Shown: piece after piece, positions 1-12,151 of the stretch
Position numbering within the stretch: the stretch's first letter is position 1
How the letters are laid out: each line of letters starts with the position of its first letter
Position numbers and translations under genes: made by a program
The notes under the pieces: model-generated
Databases searched by the model: none
Seen by the model: the letters and a program-made list of their open reading frames with translations, nothing else
What the model was told of the DNA's origin: nothing
Origin: Mycocentrospora acerina
Taxonomy: Eukaryota > Ascomycota > Dothideomycetes > Pleosporales
Reading direction: 5' to 3'
DNA length: 64,000 bases
Assembly (NCBI GenBank): GCA_022701365.1
Contig: JAKUHH010000177.1
Coordinates: forward strand, 930,001-994,000

Positions 1-3000
1 GCGTTATTCTACGAAGTCGACCTTAGACAGCTCTGGCAACACAATGGAGTCACCCTCTGCGCCCGGTGGACAAGTACGATCTGCGGATTGGAGAAGATTG
101 GGAAGCGCACCTCCGATTTTAGTAGTTGTGACGCCTTTGCTTACAGTCGACGCTTTTCGGAGAGCAGTATATTGTTTGTTTGACTCCTTTAGGACGCATA
201 TGTTGTACAAAGAACTTGAGGAACGATGCAGACCCGACCGAGCAAGAAGCAACTCAGCGCATCCGATATCTCGAGCTGATTTTCAATAACGATATCTTTG
301 TTCATTGGCCTGTGATCACTCTGTCACAGTCGTCGCACACAGAGGTTTCCAGACCTGCGGGTTGAACCCAAAATCATCGAGCCGCTTCTGTACCAGGTCA
401 ATCACCTTCGGAAGCGACGACTTTCAAGGCGGCAGCTAAATGACAATTGTCGCAACATCTCTCGGCAGGTTACATATCTCGATATATACGATCGTGGTCA
501 CAGTCTGGTAGACGCGAGCACGTATGATGTCGAGGCCTACCAATGGCGAATAACTGTCCACCAAGGATTGGTAGTAGAAGCCATAAGATTATTAATAGTC
601 TCGTCAGTCGATGAGCTTTGTGAAGATGGCAATATCTTTGCGACATGTCCAAACCAAGTGCCGAAAAACTGCACGCCCTGGTCACTCGATACAACTTGAA
701 GTCCAATGGTATAGGCAGATAATGCTCGATTATGTCATTCACACAAGTGCAGAACCGATACACTCGTCATGCAACAACTCGATATGGACAACGTATAGTG
801 TTGCACATTCGAGTGTGATGCAGCCAGGCTTGATGAAGACTAAGACTTATGTTGAGCACCCCCAGTTGTTCGACGACAGAATGAGAAATTCGAGTTGCGT
901 CAATTCGCAGTCGCGAGGGCATCAACAATTGCTATCATGACTCTACATACCGATCAGCGTCTCAGTAGACACTACCGAATTGAGATGGAGTCCCATGTCG
1001 CTGCCAAGATACGCTCAATTTGAGCTGGTTTCCCTAGGCGGAATGGTCCATCTCACAGAATTCATGGGGTGCTTGCTGGCTTGGTATCAGCAGCTCGAAT
1101 ACTATCCGAATCCGCGATCGACACATTGGAAGAGCAAGGGGTTTCGGGAGATTCCTAAGTCAGATTTTGGCGCATGAAGATGGAATTTACTCCGCAAGCA
1201 CACACGTCGTTGACCGCCTCAGATGAGATCACCGCTTGGGTCAGTGGTGCCTGTCTACTCATCGTATTCGGTATCGTGTGGCAGCAAACCCGATTTGCTA
1301 GGTTGTTCGTTGGGACCCAAGGAAAGCCGATATTGGTCGGCGTTCGATAGTGCAGCTCACGGCCCGATTCCACTGGTGCCCTTGTTAGCCAGAGCCACCG
1401 CCCCGCGAGCCGGTCTACCACTGCCAACTCAACACCAAATGATCTTGAGGCGGGGGAACAAGTGGGGAATTGTGAAGCACATCCGCCAGCACCCTTTCAA
1501 TTCCGCTGTTCTGGCCGCGCAGACGCTGGGAAATTTATCCGACCCAAACAATGCATGCCCAACATGATCAGGCGCAGCAGCGGAAGTTCCCAATTCTTGA
1601 TACATGGCGGCCTAATCGCCCATCCCCCCTGGACCACTTTTCGAATGCACTGCATCCTCGAATATCACAAGCTAGATTGGCACATGATCGACCCTTCCAG
1701 GTTATTTGATACACGCCTCTCGAAGTGCTTCGGGCTGTCTCGGTCGAATAAGGCCGCTTACTGATATTCTAGAGTGTCAAGATATTCCCAGCCTGCGCAC
1801 GGAAACACCCTGGTCTGTACCGCTTCTGTGAGATTGCCAGAAATTTGAGAAACGGCTACTATCTTTAGGAAGGTTGAGGATGTCGTTGATCTCGTCGATT
1901 CCTGCACATGGCTTCATCAAAAAATTCACTTTGCGGCCTTATTGCACACACACCGAGTGTTTGGCAATATTATCATTACGTGCGCTTTTATTCACGCCCT
2001 TCATCCGGATATCGCCGCGTTCGTAAGAAGACGTCGCTGTAACGTATGGAAGTGGGGCGGTGTGCGACGAAGAAGAAACCTTGCCGTACCGTGGAAGCAT
2101 TCACAGCTGCGGTACCTATCCAGCATTCGTCGTGTTAGCAAGATTTTCCATGTTAAGCTGAAGTAGTTATCCACATAAGAAGCGCCCTCTTCACTATGGG
2201 AAAAGGGTGACCTGCACTGACCCCACCTCCGATGATGGTAACTGTGAAGCTGTGGAGAGGATAAAAGCCGGTACTCTCACAAAATTATTCGTATGAACGC
2301 CGTGACAGTCTGATTTATGTACAATACTGCCGACTACACACTGTATGCAATGGTGTTTGCTGTAAGGTGTGCTATTTTCGACCAACTTGCCGTCGCTGCG
2401 AAGCAAATAAGTTCACTGTGCGCAACAACCACAGGACGCGCTTGAGATACTTAGAACTGCGCTTCGTATTGTATAGTTGCATATAAGGACAACGTAACTG
2501 GTCATTTTTTGGGAGAGAAATATATCAGCATCGCTTTGACCTGCGAAAATCTCTACCGTCTTCGTGGAACGGTCGTACATACAGAAGAAGCGCACCATCC
2601 AGAGTAAGATGGCTTTCAGAATGTATGTCATCTACTACAGGTGAAAAAAAGACCAGTCAGTCAGGAAAGATCAGAGGAGGAGAAGCGGTACCAAGAGGTT
2701 GATCGTTGAGCGTCAAGGCATTGCAACACCACGACGAACATTGTCGAACCCAGGCGGCCCGTGCGCCAAGGAAGTACATTCTACCATCCTGATTGAGCTG
2801 CGTAAAAGTTGGTGGAGTGTACGGGGGCCGAAAACATGCGGTCAATATCTTCATCATTTTGCAGCTGTAACCATAAGGTTCAGGTTCAATTCAATAAACG
2901 AGGCCGCCTTATATGCCTGGAATGATAACCAATCCATGTTTAGCTCACACATGACTTTATCAAACACCGCACTTCCAGGGGTCTCGAAAAGAGTTGAGAA

Positions 3001-3801
3001 CTATGCATGCTACATGAAAAGGCATGCCCTACTTTTGATAGGGGATGGCCATCAGAGTCACAGGACGTGTGCTGCGAATGACATACTGTTCTGTTTGTTA
3101 TCCGTCTGAGCACGTAACATGCGCCATAGAGTATGAAACTCCCGAAAATCTCCTACTTCATGTTCAAGAGCTTGTAGGGGCTCTATTTTTCATCGCGCAC
3201 GAAGCAAGAGATGACTGAGACGATCTGTTCTCTTTCTTAGCCAGTGACATATTGTTACCGCCCTCATAAGCTTGAAGAAAGCTTGAGCAACCTCTACATC
3301 TATCTCAGCTCCTCAACTTTGTCTGTCGAGCTCCTCTGCATAGTCCAAGATCAAGAGTTGTTGAAACCATAGATGTGCTAACAAACACCAAACCATCAAG
3401 TCGAAAACCGGCAATCTTCAGTGTGAGTATGCAAAGTCGCAAGCCAAGAGTGGAACAAAGTTGGTGAGCAGTGCCCTTTTATTCAATCTATGGAAGACAA
3501 AATCTGGACTAGATGTGACCTGAAAGGATCCATCAGAGGACTCCACTAGCTGACTCAGAAATCTTCAATCTACAACCCGCCACCCAGCTCAGATCCAGTC
3601 TATCGTCGGAGTACGCCAAAAAAATTTAAACGCAGTCATCCCGTCGAGAAAGCTGACCTGGCAGTCACGTAGAGAAAATCGAAAGAAAGGCAGACATCGC
3701 AACGACTGTGATGCAAAACGCATTTACAAAGACATTGCAACAGTGTGCAGCCACAGAAGGGAGCGAAAATAAGTAAAGCATCAGTCGGTAGGACAAGGCT
3801 C
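1..3801. other. No convincing gene; possible gene relic
   Basis: Only short open frames are present and none resembles a known family. The longest coherent stretch is about 110 codons on the plus strand at roughly 365-700, and a short hydrophobic run lies near 1270-1320. Both are bounded by stops and lack a credible start or splice structure. Base composition is like the neighbouring genic DNA, not the AT-rich transposon block at 44-59 kb. It may be decayed coding DNA or plain intergenic sequence. Confidence 0.4.
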
Positions 3802-5961
3802 TCACATATAGCGGCTGTTAGTGTTGTCAGAGGTACCTCGGCCAGCAGAGCGAGGGTGATTCGGACTACCGAAGGTACGTGAGCGGCGGGTAGGAGTCGT
3901 GACAGCTGGGGGAGCAGACTCGCGTGCATAAGGAACACCTGTGGCACTATTGACGATCATATTGGCGAGAGTAAGGTCCTGAAGGACTGGAGCACGTCCG
4001 ATAACACCGGGGTGATTAACAGACACTTGGGAAGGTGCGTTCTCTGCGAAGTACTGAGCGACATGTGTCATGGGAATGTAGTCGAAAGGTATGTATCCGA
4101 ATTGGCCCTGACCATAGGTGCATGAATACCAGATCTCGACTTCGCGCTTCTTCAGATCGGTCAGCCCCTGAAAAGGAACGGGAGCAGCCCGCTGACGAGC
4201 GAAGTTCATCGCAGCCTGGAGCATGTCGCGAGGGGTTCCACGATCGTAGACGCTGGTACGGTTGCGGTGCTCGGTGACTGATGAATATCCGTGAGGCGGG
4301 TAGAGACCGACAGAACGAGCTGAGTCCATGGAGCGCTGCAGCTTGGAGAGGTTGTCAGGACGAGGGAAAGGCTGCTCGGTACCAGTGGAGCGAAGCTTGC
4401 CAGCAGCCTCAGCATCAATGACAGTGAGGATCAGGCGAGGGCGACAGAACGGAGTCTCTTGCATGACTGATGAGTTGCGGAACTTCTGGACGAGAGCCTC
4501 GCGACCCTGGATAGTGGCATAAGAAACCTCAGCAGCCTTGGTGGACTTGTATGCGTGCCAGCATCGAGACTCGATGCAGTCGACGAGGGAGATCATCCCA
4601 CCGACATCTGCAAAGTTGATGAAGGCGTAACCAACGTTGCAGCCAGACTTGAAGTCAATGCGGAGGTAGAGGAAGTCGTAGGTGCCGAAGCAGACCTCAT
4701 CAAGGATAGCCTTGAGCGACATCTGTGATGAAGTTAGCAATGCTGATCAAAGCAATATGAGATACGACGCACCCAATCCATCTTGTTGGGAATGTTGCGC
4801 AACATGATGGTAGTGCGAACATCGCTTCCATCAAGAATCCGCTCACGACGAACACGGTTGTGCTGATCCGCAGGATGGCGGTGAAATCCAGAAACAGGGC
4901 CGTGATACGGAGAAGAAGCAACACGGAAGCCAACGAGGCGACCCTGGTCATCAACGCGAGGTTTGGTGCGATGAGGTGAATTGGCAGCACGCTCTCCAGA
5001 CCAGGTAGAAGGGTCGATAGTAGCCCACTGGAAGGACTTCTAGAAAAGAGTTAATTTGTGGGAGAAGACAGGAGTGAGAGAAATAGTATACCTTGTTGGA
5101 CACATCCCAGATCGGATCGGAACGCAAGCTATAGGCAGCACGATAGGCAGCATCGACGGAGTGAAACTCAATGCGGAAGACAAGTTGCATCTCAGTGTCA
5201 TCGGTGTCAACGTGGATGCAGTTGCGGACGGTACCGAAGGCACCAGCGATGTGCTCAACAGTGTCAGTGATCTCAGCAAGGTCGGCCGACGAGAACTCCC
5301 AGGCAGCAAGCTTCGGGTTAGGTACGATGAGGATTGGAAGCTTCATCTGGCCTTCGAACTCATTGAGGCAAGCAGTATCCTGGGACTTGGCGAGTGCGTA
5401 CTCGTAGCTGGAGATCCAATCGACAGAGAACCCATGCTGCTCAAGGATATCCTTAGCCTCAGCCGCCTCACGAAGGTCATCGAAGCGAAGATGAACACCC
5501 CTAGCGTATACAGGCACGCAGTTGGAGAAGCATTGGTACTTGATGCCTGTCAGTGAAGCACAAGAGAAGAAGAATGCAAGGGTACTTACGAGCTTCATCT
5601 GGTGTTGGACACTGAACAACTCATGCTCCGAGTCCACGCCAGCATTGGTACCATCAGGAAGCTGAGAAACGAACTGGAAACGAGAGATGTAAGACCTATC
5701 ATCCTCCGAGAGCTCGTTGACAAAAGCACCCTGAACATGCGGAGCAGCGAGGGGAAGGACGCTGTTGAACCTATCCAAGGTGTTGTTGGCCTGCTTACTG
5801 CTGGGGATAACAGTGGCCTGGCTGAGGCTGTTGTGTCGATGAAGCTTGGTCGAGCGATGGTTGCGAACAAGCTCAGGTGAGTAGAGAGTCGGGTCTGTGC
5901 CGCCATAAGGGCTAGAGGCAGGTCCAACCCCAGCAGAAGACTGACGAGAGTGGTGAGACAT
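3802..5961 (-). CDS. Mei2-like RNA-binding protein (C-terminal Mei2-type RRM)
   Basis: Four exons read as 5961-5590, 5538-5092, 5039-4773 and 4722-3802. The C-terminal RRM is diagnostic: the end of exon 3 carries TTIMLRNIPNKMDW (RNP2-like) and exon 4 carries FLYLRIDFKSGCNVGYAFINF-type RNP1 sequence, as in fission yeast Mei2 and plant Mei2-like proteins. Exon 2 contains a weaker N-terminal RRM-like stretch (GVHLRFDDLREA). The tail after the RRM is Pro/Ser/Arg-rich. Family members bind RNA and steer meiosis or development; the role here is inferred. Intron 1 is uncertain: a 43-bp GT-AG choice breaks the frame, whereas a 51-bp intron with acceptor CAAG, or retention, keeps it. Introns 2 and 3 (52 and 50 bp) are clear. 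About 3 kb upstream holds no other gene, so a long leader is possible. Confidence 0.88.
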
Positions 5962-8900
5962 GATGAACGAATGCTGAACAATGAGGTACTAAATGTACAA
6001 CAATGATGAATGAGATGAAGGTGGTGGCCAAAGAAGATGAGTGAAGTCAAGGCTCAGATCAGAAAGAGTTGGAACCAAAGTTGCGTCGTTGCTGGAGAGG
6101 GTAAGGGCGAGGGAGGCTGCTTTCTTATGGAGAAGCAAGGCTTGGCCTGGGACTCTCTCACATGACGACGCTATTCCTCTTCTCTATTCTGCCAGCTCTC
6201 CGGAGTTCTCCCAGGGTATGGCCAATGCATTCATCACTCACTTTTGCTGTAGAATGTTTGTTGTGGTGGAGTTCCTGGGCGGAATATGGGCGTGTAGGTT
6301 GAAGAAGATAACTACTCTCGACCCTTGGAACCTCAAGAATGACAAGGCCAGGACCCTCGAAACAAGCATAATGAAGAACCTTTTGCCGAGCTGTACAACC
6401 TCAAGTACAAATACTTGCGGATAGGCAAATCACCTGAGTGTGCACTTCAGCTGCAACCTCACCCGCTGGTTTGATGTTGCAGTACTCCACCGCCAAACCA
6501 GCTATGGTGAACCTGCGGGGCTCGCAATTCTACCCCTTTCTAGCGCTTTTGAAGGGTACTCACCGCCTGGAAATCCGCCTTGGAAAATTCCAGACAGGAA
6601 AGAGCGTCTCCAGGTGTGACCGGGGTGAGAGTGAAAGGAGAAGTGGTGGCAGCATGTATTGAGTGCGGGAGGGACATGCGAGAGACATACGAGAGACATA
6701 TGAGACGTGAGAATACACAAATTGGCAATCGTTTCAGCTATTGAGCGTAGGGTTCTAGCGTGTGGGCAGATTCACCATCACAAACTGCAGGTATGCTGAA
6801 CGCCTTTCTGAGCGTGGCAAGCCCCAAGAAATGTTGTGTGCTTACAGGCTGTCCATACACGTTAGGAAGGCGCACTATAGCCAGGTTATGGATATGCAGA
6901 GTATCAGAAGCTGCACATCTGCAGCGCCTGAGATACAGGAAGGCAACGATACAAAGCTACCTAATAAATTTATAGGTAAAGGGAGTATTGGTGTAAGAAC
7001 AGCAAGCTGTGATTCCGAGTGGTACTCCTATACTTGAGAAATCGAGCGGCGCGCAGGGCAAGACTAGTTTATGACTGCTTAAATCACATCACAGAACGAC
7101 ACAAGAACAAGGGTATTCCACGCCTCTCCAGCTGACAGTATCACTGTAGAGGATCTCAAAACATCACCATGTTGATTAGGAGACGTGAAACACACAACAG
7201 GTCTTCTCAATCAGCTTCGAGTGAGTCTCATACAGCGCTGGAAAGACAATCGGCAGGGCTATGTGACAACCGGTAGTGATGGGTCACACTCACCGCAGCT
7301 GCCTGACTGCCAAATACATAGGTTCATGAAACGATGCTCTATGTGATAGCGGTGATGGAAATGAGTTGAGAATGTACGGGGGCACTTGACACTGACATGT
7401 ATGGTATCTGCTGTGACATGCCACGCAATCCATAGGACACAGAAACTCCGGATCACAATGCATAAAATTCAGAGAAGGGTATTCTCGAGACACAGACAGT
7501 CATTAGAAGGCCATAAAACCTGGGGCAATGAGATGTATATCTCGTAGCGTCGATCTACACCATGTGTCTTTTGTCCTAGCATATCCCGCGTCCTCGTTGG
7601 ATGTCCGAACCCCTTCTTCGTCCAGAGATCTCAGCTCAGAGCTTCTTTCGTTCCAAGAAATCAAAACTTACATTTTTAGGACAACCGCTGGCTGCAAACC
7701 TTGACTGGAGGGTGTCCTCCGACATCTTCCACGAAATCAGTGCAGATTTCAACATTGATGGGGGTAAGGTACATATAGGAAACGTTGCAGTTTCCTCTAT
7801 TTAATCGAATGCTTCTTCTTTCCCTTTTATATCAACTTAATATGGTCTCCGGATGTATTTCTCCGTTGTACGCTGACTGAGCGTTCCAGGCAAACTGTGC
7901 CGGTCCATCTGAATGCCACCGCGATCTGTTCAGCAGCAGAGGAGACTGCGATATGACTGAGTCACTCGTGTTTTGGAATATGCTCAGCATTATTTCCCTT
8001 CTTTTCGACTGCCATAGACAAATTACTTCATACCGTTGTCCAGCATTTGATCTTTTGTACCCCGCCATCAAACGCGTTCGATTCCTGACTCGTGTGCGGA
8101 TGCGGAAATGAGGTGTATAGCTCGTACGGTTATTCATCAGTTACAGTAGGCTTCGAGGATTTTCAACTTAAGCTGGTGATTTGTCCTCAACATCCAAATC
8201 TTGTTAAAATTCCAAAACACCAGTCACTCTCGCAAAATCGGTGCGTGTGAAGGCACCATCATGCGCAACTATGGTACGTGTGCAGGGCAGAGAAACACTT
8301 GCAGATCAAGGCTATTTCGAATGGTTAGTGGCCAAAAGAGAAGGAGGAATTTTTCGAAAACGTTTGCCTACAACATGGGCAAGTCAAATTCAAAACTGTC
8401 TTCATCATCCGGGCTTGGCGTTGATGCGTTGAGGAAGTACCCAAGTGTGGAGAACCCCTCACAAAGTGCCCAAATCATACACCAAAGCCTTCCTGCATTT
8501 TAAGACCCTCCTCCAAAAAGTTCAATTCAAGAATAATTGACTTACTCACGTTTTTGCGAAGTTATGTGTCACTCTTTGTTCATTAGGAACGACAACATCA
8601 ACATCGGCGAGAAAACCTACTGATTGTATCAACGATAGCTTGGGGCTTTTATCGATTTAAAAAATTGGACTGTGCTGCTCTGCTAAAGATATATGTAATC
8701 CCGTGTTAACCCTGTTTTTTTTTAAAAGAGGGTGTCTGAGTACATATCACGGATGTCAAAAGTATCAATTTGATTAAGTAAGAAGTGAATCCATGAGAAA
8801 GAAGACTGTGTACCGAGATTGTTTTTTGTGGTATCGCTACATGTACGCGCTTTCCTCCCAGCATTCCGGAAACCATACGTGCAGACCAAGCCCAAAGTGA

Positions 8901-9058
8901 ATCCCAGAATACAGCGATGCATCGCCTAAGGCACTTATCCCAATGCTTTACTATGCAGCAAGCTAGCCCCAGTCGGGATTCATAGTTTTCGCAAAGTCAA
9001 CACACAACTTGTGTTGACTTGACCGTCTGATTTTTCAGTAATCTTCAGGTAGAGCACC
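5962..9058. other. Gene-free interval upstream of the Mei2-like gene
   Basis: About 3.1 kb with only short unrelated open frames on both strands, the longest near 127 codons at 6041-6424. No splice-joined reading frame was found. It could hold a long 5' leader of the Mei2-like gene, regulatory DNA or a non-coding transcript; the sequence alone does not decide. Confidence 0.4.
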
Positions 9059-9770
9059 TCAAACCTCGTCCTCTCCATCACTGTTGCCCACAATTGTGAG
9101 GATACCACCTTCTTGGTCATCTGCCTCCTCCTTTTTGACCTTCTTGGTCATTGGGGTGTGCTCTTCCTCATCGTCATCATTAGGCTCATCAGACTCAGCA
9201 TAGGAAGCTGAATTCTTAGCACTACGGCCACGCTTACGGCTGATAGAAGGAGACAAAGCCTCATCGTCGTCATCGCCATCGAGGCTGTCATCTTCGACCT
9301 TCGGGTTGATCTTTGCGGAGCCCTTTGCAGAGCCCTTGGCGCGGCCACGACCTGACATGGGAGTCCTGGGAGTGGACACTTTAGAAGGTGTATCAAGTGC
9401 AGAATTGGCCGTCCTGCCGCGATTACGGATGTTGTTTAATCGATGTGAGACGGCTTTGGGAGTACAACCTGCTAGAATATTAGCACTGCTTAATGTTTAA
9501 AATGTCAAGTTGGGTAGGCAAATTCTCAAGTAACACTTTGTAAGCTGATGAATACAAGAACGGCTCTGACAGGGTGACTGTGTAGGAACTCACCACCTCC
9601 AATCATATCCGAGAGGTATTGCAGAAGTGGAGTAGAATTCTTGATGTCGTGGAAGACAAAGATGCCATTCAGGAGCTATAGCGCAATGATAAGCCAGTAA
9701 GAAATAGGAAGCGAGGTAGATGTTATTGTGAACTTACTATCTGGTCCTTATCTGCAGTCCACTGAATCAT
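9059..9770 (-). CDS. Small Myb/SANT-like nuclear protein
   Basis: Three exons: 9770-9738 (11 codons, starting MIQWTADKDQ), 9675-9594 and 9468-9059, giving about 174 residues. Introns are 62 and 125 bp with GTAAGT and GTGAGT donors. The start (W-T-x-x-K-D), the middle LLNGIFVFHDI and the PKAVSHRLNNIR helix resemble the single Myb/SANT-like helix-turn-helix domain common in small filamentous-fungal proteins. The rest is basic then acidic: Arg/Gly/Ala/Lys repeats (GRAKGSAKGSAK), several Asp/Glu runs and a KKVKKEE patch that could act as a nuclear signal. DNA or chromatin binding is inferred. Intron 2 has two in-frame acceptors 3 nt apart, which changes one residue. Confidence 0.75.
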
Positions 9771-11076
9771 GTTGGAGATGATATTAGACTTGATTTGAAG
9801 AGATTGTTAGAATATTAGCTGGACAATAGGAAGAGGTCAATTGAAAAATTGTTTGTGGGTATCGGCAATAAATTGAGGCTGGAGGCGTGGAGATAGAGAG
9901 CTAAGAGGGTCAAATAAGAAAGAGCAAAGACCAATGAGGCAACAAAGCGATAAACTGAAGGGAGCGGGATGTGTCGGGATAAAGAGGAATAGTCCAAGGA
10001 GATTGGAAGACGCCAGCACTTTATATCTGTAGGGAAATGTTGAGAGTGCGATAGCAAAGTGAAGGTGAAAGAATGGTACGCCGCTGGACCTCTCCATGAC
10101 GCTAATTTGGCGCCGAATGATTGCTGCCTACATATTAGACTGGTGAGAGAAAGTTGCTTTGATGTGGGAATTTTTGGACATTCCTTATTGATTGCGATAG
10201 GCATTTTGTCGTTGACGCTGTGTGAGTGTTCCGGTAAAACAGCGACATAGCTGTGAAAACCGACTAATAAAACAGCCAGGGAAGGAGAAATGAGAAAGCC
10301 ATAGGCTCTGTTAGAGCTGGAATGTGATATGCCAAGCATTCTAGAGAAATCTATCTCATACACATTACCACATATTCCCCACACTTGACCCGAACAAAAG
10401 TATCTTCTTTCTTCTGGCATTCAAGTCATGATTATGGGGGATGTAAGATCTTACGATTGTGGTTGATCATGACAAGGAATCGAAAGGCAAGTACTCGGCG
10501 GTAAAAAACGATTGAGAAGTGCAGAAACTGATACAGCAGATTAATTATAAGTTGAAAAAAACTCGGCTGGAAGGGATCTGTGCACTTGTTGTATGATAGG
10601 GGCAAAGCATTCACATTGAAGGAATCCGATAGCAAAACATCATGCCGCATATTGCAATCTAATTAGGAAACTGAAGACGAGCGCGATGTTGAAAAGAAAG
10701 AGGAAGCCTCATGGGCTTCTAATACACAGTATTAATCGCAATATAGTACACGACTAATACGGACAGTCAAATTACTACAGATTAACCATACCAAAAGCAA
10801 GGACATCATTGTGTTACACAGAACACACAAAGGCCGTCCCCAAATATCAATCTTCCTTCATCAGAAGTCAAAAACGGTCGAAAAAAACTGTGGAAACCAT
10901 AATGTAGGGCGATATGTTTAGCATGTCTTTTTGGCGCGAGGAAGGTCATTAAATCGTAGCTGGTGTCTGAGACACTCACACCGCAAAATCAAGCTTCAGA
11001 GGAATAACAAGTGATCAGCTTTCAATTCGGCAGGACCACGGCTTAGCTCGCTCATCGAATTTCTATATATCTACGC
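9771..11076. other. Intergenic, no supported gene
   Basis: A 201-codon minus-strand frame (9815-10420) lies here, but its translation is hydrophobic, of low complexity and resembles no family, and it has no splice partner. No RNA gene or repeat is visible. Confidence 0.45.
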
Positions 11077-11854
11077 TTACAGCGCCTTGCCCATGAACTT
11101 CCTCTTGGTGTAGCTCAACCACCACTTACTCGGTACACCTGTGCCATCTGAGTACACTCTATTCAGCAATCTTGTCGCTAGTTCTTGTCGCATCTGCGTG
11201 ATGTACTGTCGCAAAATTTCTGCCGAGTTCCTGTCCGGTGGAGCCTCGAAAGCCTGGTTAAGCGGGAATCCAGCATCGCCAGGAATAGCAAAGTTGGTGT
11301 CCAGCGCAATGTTCATGACAGCCTACTACAGTCAGCTTCCGTCTCCAATGCATAAAGGAAACCCTATCAGCCCAAACATAAATCGAATCCCATACCTTCT
11401 CAGCATCCCTTCTCCCCATGTTTGGCTTGATCTTGCCCAAAACCTCGCTAACAAACAGGATCCCATAGATCATAACCCGGTCGGCGGGACCTTTAATCTC
11501 AAAGTTGCGGAAAAACGTGTTGGCGCGAAAGAGGGCAAGGATCTCGTCTAGCGGGTCGTAGGACTCGTGTGCGGCATCGATGGTAAGCTCTGTCACATCG
11601 GCGGGGAGGGCGGGTAGTTGGGTTGCGGGACCACGGGTGCGTGTGCGAAGAGGGAGAAGGGCAAAGTTGCCTGTTCAAGGAAATGAGTATGCTCTCGTGT
11701 AGAAAGGCGGTGGAAGACTACCGATCAGTTGTTGGTTTGGCTCATCGAGGAAGACAGAGTGGTAGGCCTAGCGGGGGGATCAGCTTCACTTTTCTGATGT
11801 GAGACGCATTGAGCCTATTGAAACTCTTCATAGCAAATTTGTACGTACAGGCAT
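11077..11854 (-). CDS. ARC18: Arp2/3 complex subunit 3 (ARPC3, p21-Arc)
   Basis: Four exons: 11854-11849, 11767-11722, 11670-11396 and 11322-11077, giving 190 residues against about 178 in yeast and human. Joined, the N-terminus reads MPAYHSVFLDEPNQQLIGNF then ALLPL, the conserved ARPC3 start. The body has DPLDEILALFRANTFFRNFE and YGILFVSEVLGKIKP, and the end has SKWWLSYTKRKFM. The protein is a structural subunit of the actin-nucleating Arp2/3 complex in cortical patches. The first coding exon is only two codons (ATG CCT), followed by an 81-bp intron. Introns 2 and 3 are 51 and 73 bp. It shares a 297-bp promoter with RFC3. Confidence 0.93.
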
Positions 11855-12151
11855 CTTGAAGTTGTGTGTGTCCACTTCCTGGATGTGTTGTGTGGAATGT
11901 TGGTGGAGTTCGACGGAGGTGCTGGCAGCTCCGCTGACGAGTGAGGTCGCCCGTAGGGCTGATTTGGCGGGGGTGACTAAGCTGTAGCTTCCCAATCAAC
12001 GCGTCTAGCAGCCGCGAACGCGTCAACCTGAACTTCTTCATTTGTTGCATTCAGAGCTCACAATCTGCAGATTTCCCCTACAACAGCTTTTTCCGCTTTT
12101 CCCCCACAACCTCATTGCTCTCTGTACTCTTTCTGCGTAGCCACAAGCACA
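11855..12151. promoter_or_regulatory. Shared divergent promoter, ARPC3 / RFC3
   Basis: A 297-bp spacer lies between the two start codons on opposite strands, so both promoters must sit here or overlap the 5' ends. No specific box is claimed. Confidence 0.5.

Noticed and set aside
9815..10420. 201-codon minus-strand open frame
   Set aside because: Low-complexity hydrophobic translation, no family resemblance, no splice partner and no codon-use support.
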